DNA of 64,000 bases from Pseudocercospora fijiensis CIRAD86 (lineage: Eukaryota; Ascomycota; Dothideomycetes; Mycosphaerellales; Mycosphaerellaceae). Below are positions 58,694-64,000 of the stretch, in pieces; the first letter of the stretch is position 1; each line of letters begins with the position of its first letter. The notes beneath the pieces were generated by a model, which was not told where the DNA came from, searched no databases, and was given only the letters and a program-made list of their open reading frames with translations. A program made the position numbers and the translations under genes. The stretch is taken from contig NW_006921536.1 of NCBI RefSeq assembly GCF_000340215.1, positions 4,971,964 through 5,035,963 on the forward strand, in the 5' to 3' direction.

Positions 58694-61600
58694 ACTTAGT
58701 AGCTTCGCTTAACACTTAGTTAGCTTCTATACTAACTACTAGTCCTCTACCCGAATCGACCCCGGTCGTTACGGCTACGACGAGAATCGACGCGATTAGC
58801 TACGGGTCCTACCGATCTTCCGCCGATTACTACGATTCAACTCCTACCCGTTACGACGGTACCTATTCGATTTACTACCCTTCCGCACTATACCCTACCG
58901 ACGCGCGAGCGCCTTATCGGCGATCCTATTAGTACCCCGAGGAGACAGTAGTAGTAGTTTCTACCTTTAGTAGCAATTGCCTACTATACCTAGGTCTAGG
59001 GGCAGCCGCTTTCCCTAGGAGGACCTGCCCGATAAGCTACGCTCCTCCGCCTTTACCTCGAAATTAGCTAAGCTAGCGGTTTAACCGCTGCCCTAGTACT
59101 ACAATCTCGGATTGCTAGATATAGAGCCCTATATCCTACGTATCTATTCCTATATTTAGAACTACGTCGATTATAGCGAGAACTTCGCGACCTAGCTTAG
59201 GGCAAAGCACGGCCGAATCGACTTACTTACCTTATATATTCTATATTATTACCCGCTCGTAGGAAATCCGCCGCCTCTATAGACTAAAATCGAGGAACTC
59301 TACCTAAACGCCCTTAACGGTTACAACTTCCTAGGACAGTAGGTAGTAGATAAAGGAATCCTAACTAAATCGGTTAAGGAGCTTAAAGCCGCGCTCCTAA
59401 CGGTGCGCGAGTTACGCTATTACCGTTAATTCTACCCGGAGATCTATCTACTACCTATAGTAGAGTAGCGCCTACTAGCCCGACCGCCTTAAGTCCTACC
59501 GTAGCCTACGGTTTCGCCTATTACTACGGTAGAAACAACCGTACCGCCGGAATAGCGTCCCGGTTCGCCTAATAGCTCGCTTAAATCGGTTTTCTTATAG
59601 AGGCCACTTAAGCTACGATACCCGGCAGACGAGAATCCTTAGAAGCTAAGGGGGCCTCTACCTAAGACTTCCCCTAAGGAACCGTTAGCCGGGCCTTCCG
59701 ATCTATCGACGTCGCCGTTCTAGGACATCGGTCGCAGCTAATTGCCTCTAATAAACGACGGCCTCGCCGACCCGTAGGCTAACGAGCCGCGTAGTCGTTT
59801 CTAATATCGCATCCCGGTAGATACTTTATAGACAACCGAGGAGATCGATAGGGCGAACATCGCTATATAATAAAACCGTTAGCGTCGTAATTATCTTCGC
59901 GAATTAGCTAGACGGAGAGGAGTCTATCTTAACGAAGTCGTATTAGACTTTCTAATAGAATAGGCGATTTTACCGCTATCGGCTACGCGTAAGCTAAGTC
60001 CGCCCTAGCCGAACCCGGGTTAATACGATTACTAGTAGAGGGCAGACGTATATATAAATGCCCGTAGGCACAGCCGCTTACGGCGGGGCGGGTTTGCGCT
60101 AGGCGATCCGCCTAGCAATCCGCCTAGTAATCCTCCTAGCAATCTACCTAGAAATCCTCCCGACGATCCTCTACTACCGCTACCTAGTAACTTCGATCTA
60201 GGTAATTCCCCTCGTAACCCGACGTAGGGTTAGCCTTTGCCCTTTCCGCTATTAGACTTATAGGGTCTACTACGGGAAGGCAAGAAGCAACGCCGGAAAC
60301 ACCGTCGGTATAGGGATAATCTAAGTAAGGATAGATCTTTATCTAATAGTAAGGATTCGGACGACTCTGATCGATCCTCGTTAGACGACGACAGTTCCTT
60401 AGATAGTAGTTATTATAGACACGCCCGCCGTCGCAGACACCGTTAGCATTATCGGGACTACGTCGCGGAAGCGCTAGTTTCTAAAGCGAGTTATATCTAG
60501 GGGCACTACGCCCGCCCCTAGCGGCTACGGTTCGATCTAGCGTATCTTAGGTTCTTCGATCCCCTACTTAGCGTTACGGATTACAGCGAGGGAGACTATA
60601 CCTTAGTCGGGAACAAGATAATATACCGTTCGGTATATACTTTTATCGAAGCGGCTAAGGATTATACTTATATCGTAGGGTAAGAGACGGTTCGTCTTAA
60701 CCTCTCTCTTTACTTTCGAGGGGTAGCGCTTAGTTAGTATTATAGTTACCTTTCTAGCTATAACCGAGCAAAGCTCCGCGGTAGATACGGTCTAAAACGC
60801 TAAGAACGTTGTTTTAGTAAGAAATAGAAGGTCCCTCCGATAAAGGCGATAGATCTCCTCGATAAGTAACGCTTCGACCGGTAGGATATCGCTTTAGGGC
60901 GTTTAGTAACGGACTTTATTATTAAGACGGTGCGACTTGCTAAGGATGCCGGTATACGGAAATCGAACCGGCTCTTAGAAGCTTATCGTCGAATAGATCC
61001 GCGCCTTTAATTAAATATAGACGAGCTAAATCGTCGTATAAAGGTCGATAAGTAGGTTACGTACTACGAGAAGCAGGTATTAATCTAGGAACATATACTT
61101 TCGTCCTCGTCTAATCGTCGCCTAGACGCTACGACTAGGAACATTAGCCGCGCTAGTAAGGCTACCTAGTAGAACCGATACGAAGGGAACGCCTCTTATA
61201 CCCTAGCGAGCTTCGCTCTAGTAAGAGCGTCCCCTAACTACCGGAACCGCGATGCCGACCGACCGAACCTACTACGCCTTACTAACGCCTATTAGTAGAA
61301 TCGCCTACCTAGCGCCTCTTAGCAGAATCGCCTACTACTAGTAGGAAATAGTAAAGGACCGTCGAAGGGTAGCAGCCCTACCTTCCTCCTAAAAGACCTA
61401 AAGCGAGTCGATTCGCGCCTATTTAATCGATAGGATAGAAAGCGTAACGATCGAGCTCGTAAGTAGGCTAACTTTGCCGATAATAGTAAGAGAGTAGGCG
61501 ATACTATAAATAATGCTAACTAAGCCGACGACGGCTATTAGGAGGATAGTTAGGAGGATAATCGGAGAACCGACGCAGATAATTATAGCTATTTTAGTAA

Positions 61601-61960
61601 CGCCGGAGAAGACGCCGACTACTTTACCGACCTATACGACTCCGATCTAGGCTTAGGAGCTTACTTTGCGAGCGTAGGCGATCGCTCGCTATTAGCGTTA
61701 AACTCGGTACTATAGGCTAAAGCGTCCCTACTAGCGGCGATCTAACTATTTGCCTCTATAAAGTACGCTTATAAGGTCTGTAGGCGGCGATTCAAGTTAG
61801 GCAACCTTCTATACTAGTATATTCGTAAGAAGTATATAGGGGCGACGACGCCTTCTACTATTATCGAACGCGTATCGGTAAACCCGGAAGTAATTTAGTC
61901 GAAGGCGCCCCCGTTAGCTTAGTAAGGTTACGCATTCCGGAATTAGCAATATATAACTTT
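58694..61960 (+). pseudogene. Element 6 gag
   Basis: About 3.2 kb of plus-strand coding sequence with TAG/TAA at former Gln/Trp codons. Recognisable stretches: YRSSADYYDSTPTRYDGTYS (about 58,810), KIEELYLNALNGYNFLGQQV (59,290), a Pro/Ser-rich middle, PPSNPPSNPPSNLPRNPPDD repeats (60,105-60,170), a basic Arg/His-rich stretch (HRRYRDNLSKDRS) and an acidic Ser/Asp run (60,350-60,410). A capsid-like part lies at about 60,540-61,000 (RFFDPLLSVTDYSEGDYTLV). Much larger than typical Gypsy gag (about 300-400 aa). Confidence 0.75.
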
Positions 61961-64000
61961 CCCTCTTCGGTTGTTACTATCCGGTACGTCTATATAGGTC
62001 TGCCTAGATACCGGCTATACGCTTACTATTGCGGAAAAAGACTTCGTTTTAAGCTATTACCCGGACGTAGAGGTACGTAAGCTACGCGAACCGATCGAAA
62101 TCGGCGGCATTGCCGGCGCGTATCGCTCCGGGGAATACGTCGTATTAGACATGTTTGTCCTAGTAGCGAAGACGGACGGTATAGTCTCCCTAGTACGAAT
62201 AACTCGCGAGGTTTACCTAGTTCCTAAACTAAAGGCAAAAATCCTAGTCGGTATAGATACGATTGCCCTAGAGGGAATAAAAATCGATATTCCCGTACGG
62301 ACGGTTACCGTAGCTAGTTAGGACAACGCCCGCTTTGAAGTAGCCGTTAAGCGTAAGAAAGGGAAGGCGGTCTAGCGCCCCGTAAGGCTAGCGGAGGACG
62401 TAACATTAGCGCCGCGTACAGTCGCCCTCGCTCTAGTTAAGTACGGCGGCGACCTCCCTAAGGGCCGGGATTTCATTCTTAACGCCGGTTTCTTAGTCTA
62501 GCTAACTAGCAATATATAGGGATTGTCGTTACAAGCTCCGCCGTTAGTAACGGCGTACAATTAGGTCGTAGACGCTAATTTTTCTTATATATATATTCGT
62601 AACGATACGACGACTCTAGTAACGATTTAAGCCGGACAGCTACTCGGTTTATTAAGTAATAGGACTATTACTAGGGCCTACTACATCGACGTAGCCGACT
62701 ACGGACTAGCGGGATTGAGTCCTAACGCTTTTATAGCTACGCGGGATATACTAAATGCATAGCGGGAACACTGGCACGCGTTAGGCGTAACGATCTATAG
62801 TAACGATAACTAGGCAGACTAAATCGCTATAGCGGTCGAGCGGTACCCGGAGCTTTTTACAGATCGCTAAACGGTAGTCGATATTCCCGAGTACGATTAC
62901 ATACCTATCCTAACCGTGCTAAATTACCTAGATCTATTGCCGCCCCCTCGTATAATTAACCTAGGTAAGAGGGATTGTAAAGTGGTAGATAAGATATATA
63001 ACGACCTATACCGCTAGGGGAAGATATAGTACATAACCGAGCCTACGCCCTTCGGCTTTCTAGTGTTTGTCGTATAGAAGCGCGTTACTAATGGTAAAGG
63101 TAGTATAATTAATAAGCCGCGGGCGGTAGTCGATATACGCGCCTTAAATAAGGTAACGATCCCCGACAGCTATTAGATACCGCTCTAGGCGGATCTCTTT
63201 ACACAGTTAGTAGGGTGCTAGTATATTAGCACTATAGACTGTCTAACCTTCTTCTACTAATAGGGCGTAAAGCCGGAGGATCGTTATAAATTAACGATTA
63301 ATACTTATCGTAGCTAGGAACAGTATAAGGTCGCTATTATAGGATATTCGAACAGTGTCTAATTCGTATAGCGGAAGCTAGATTAGATCCTTCGCGACTG
63401 TCGCAGCTTTACGCGAGCTTATATCGACGATATCGTAGTATTTTCGAAGACGTTGCCGGAGTATCTCGATTATCTAGAAGCGGTCTTCTAGAGATTAGAC
63501 GCCGTAAGGATTAGTATTAGTCCGAAGAAGACTTTCTTAGGCTTCCCCTCTACGACCCTTTTAGGCTAGTACGTTAGCGGCCTCGGTCTAGCTACGAGTA
63601 AGGAGAAAATCGCGGCGATTACCTTACTTTAGTTCCCGGAAAACGTATAGAAGTTAGAGCATTATCTCGGTCTAACTAATTAGTTGCGGCAACACATCCT
63701 ATACTACGCGCAGATAGCGGCGCCTCTATAGGCGGAGAAGACGCGCTTATTAAAAGGGGCGCTAGTTACCGGCAATAGTCGTCGCCGGCACGTCGCCGTT
63801 ACGACGCTAGGTAAAAACGATTAGCACCGCGACGAGCTAGTAAAAGCGTTTCGCTTATTGTAGTCGATGTTCTACGAGCCCTCCTTCCTATACTATTTCG
63901 ACCCTAACTATCGCTTATACGCTCCTATAGATTCCTCTAAGGAGTTTAGCTATAGCAACGGTGCTCTACTATATCGATAGGGACCTAGACCCTATTCTGT
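61960..64000 (+). pseudogene. Element 6 pol, N-terminal part (protease, reverse transcriptase, start of RNase H)
   Basis: Retroviral-type protease around 61,960-62,350 with CLDTGYTLTIAEKDF (Asp-Thr-Gly) and ILVGIDTIALEGIKID. RT from about 62,930: FGFLVFVVQKR, NKPRAVVDIRALNKVTIPDS, QYKVAIIGYSNSVQFVQRKL and an intact AYIDDIVVFSK (YIDD at 63,420-63,431), then LGFPSTTLLGQYVSGLGLAT. RNase H begins near 63,860. Nonsense codons are scattered. The reading frame leaves the window at 64,000. Confidence 0.88.

Larger units (their letters stand above)
58506..64000 (+). mobile_element. Element 6: Ty3/Gypsy retrotransposon of the element 3 lineage, truncated by the window edge
   Basis: Starts with a probable 188-bp 5' LTR (58,506-58,693, TGTTACG to CCTAGCA). 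The sequence directly after it, ACTTAGTAGCTTCGC, is the same as that after the 5' LTR of element 3, and RT and protease sequences are close relatives. The right LTR and 3' half lie beyond 64,000, so the target duplication cannot be checked. Confidence 0.85.

Overview
The window looks like a chromosome segment from a filamentous ascomycete. The evidence is short GT-AG introns with CTRAC or CTAAY branch points, a cardiolipin synthase, a WOPR (Gti1/Pac2, Wor1/Ryp1/Sge1-type) regulator, and transposons eroded by C-to-T / G-to-A changes at CpA/TpG, the signature of repeat-induced point mutation (RIP). Long low-complexity promoters and a two-compartment composition would suit a Dothideomycete, but that is inference.

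Region 1 (1-13,846) is ordinary host DNA of balanced composition. It holds two genes I can support, both on the minus strand: cardiolipin synthase (1,709-2,677, first exon unresolved) and the WOPR transcription factor (4,504-6,080). The WOPR gene has a very long upstream region with a (AGC)12 tract and a GAGGGC tract. No convincing gene was found from 6,081 to 13,846.

Region 2 (13,855-56,181) is one 42.3-kb hAT-superfamily DNA transposon. It has perfect 23-bp terminal inverted repeats starting CAGAGATG and is flanked by an 8-bp target-site duplication CTATGTTT (13,847-13,854 and 56,182-56,189). Only about 7.7 kb is hAT sequence. This encodes a transposase with a BED-type finger and hATC domain (16,296-18,271 plus 52,857-53,289). 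It also carries two further intron-containing minus-strand genes that I do not recognise: an uninterrupted 258-aa gene (15,551-14,725) and a decayed 127-codon coiled-coil gene (54,462-53,918). The first of these and the transposase are divergent and share an imperfect palindrome of about 620 bp.

The other 34.6 kb is a nest of four Ty3/Gypsy retrotransposons inserted one inside another, each with matched LTRs and a 5-bp duplication. Element 1 (18,272-52,856, AGTAT) interrupts the transposase. Element 2 (18,646-46,101, CCTAT) lies in the leader of element 1. Element 3 (23,170-43,799, AATGC, minus strand) lies in pol of element 2. Element 4 (34,925-41,822, CCTAT, minus strand) lies in gag of element 3. 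All four are full of TAG/TAA stops. Element 3 is unusually long (about 13.7 kb net) because roughly 4.8 kb of uncharacterised coding sequence with a long hydrophobic run lies between its chromodomain and its 3' LTR. Element 4 carries an antisense Cys-rich coiled-coil ORF.

Region 3 (56,190-64,000) is more repeat-rich DNA. It holds a decayed Pogo/Fot1-type DDE transposase (minus strand), cut at 58,505 by a sixth element, a Ty3/Gypsy of the element 3 lineage that runs off the right edge of the window.
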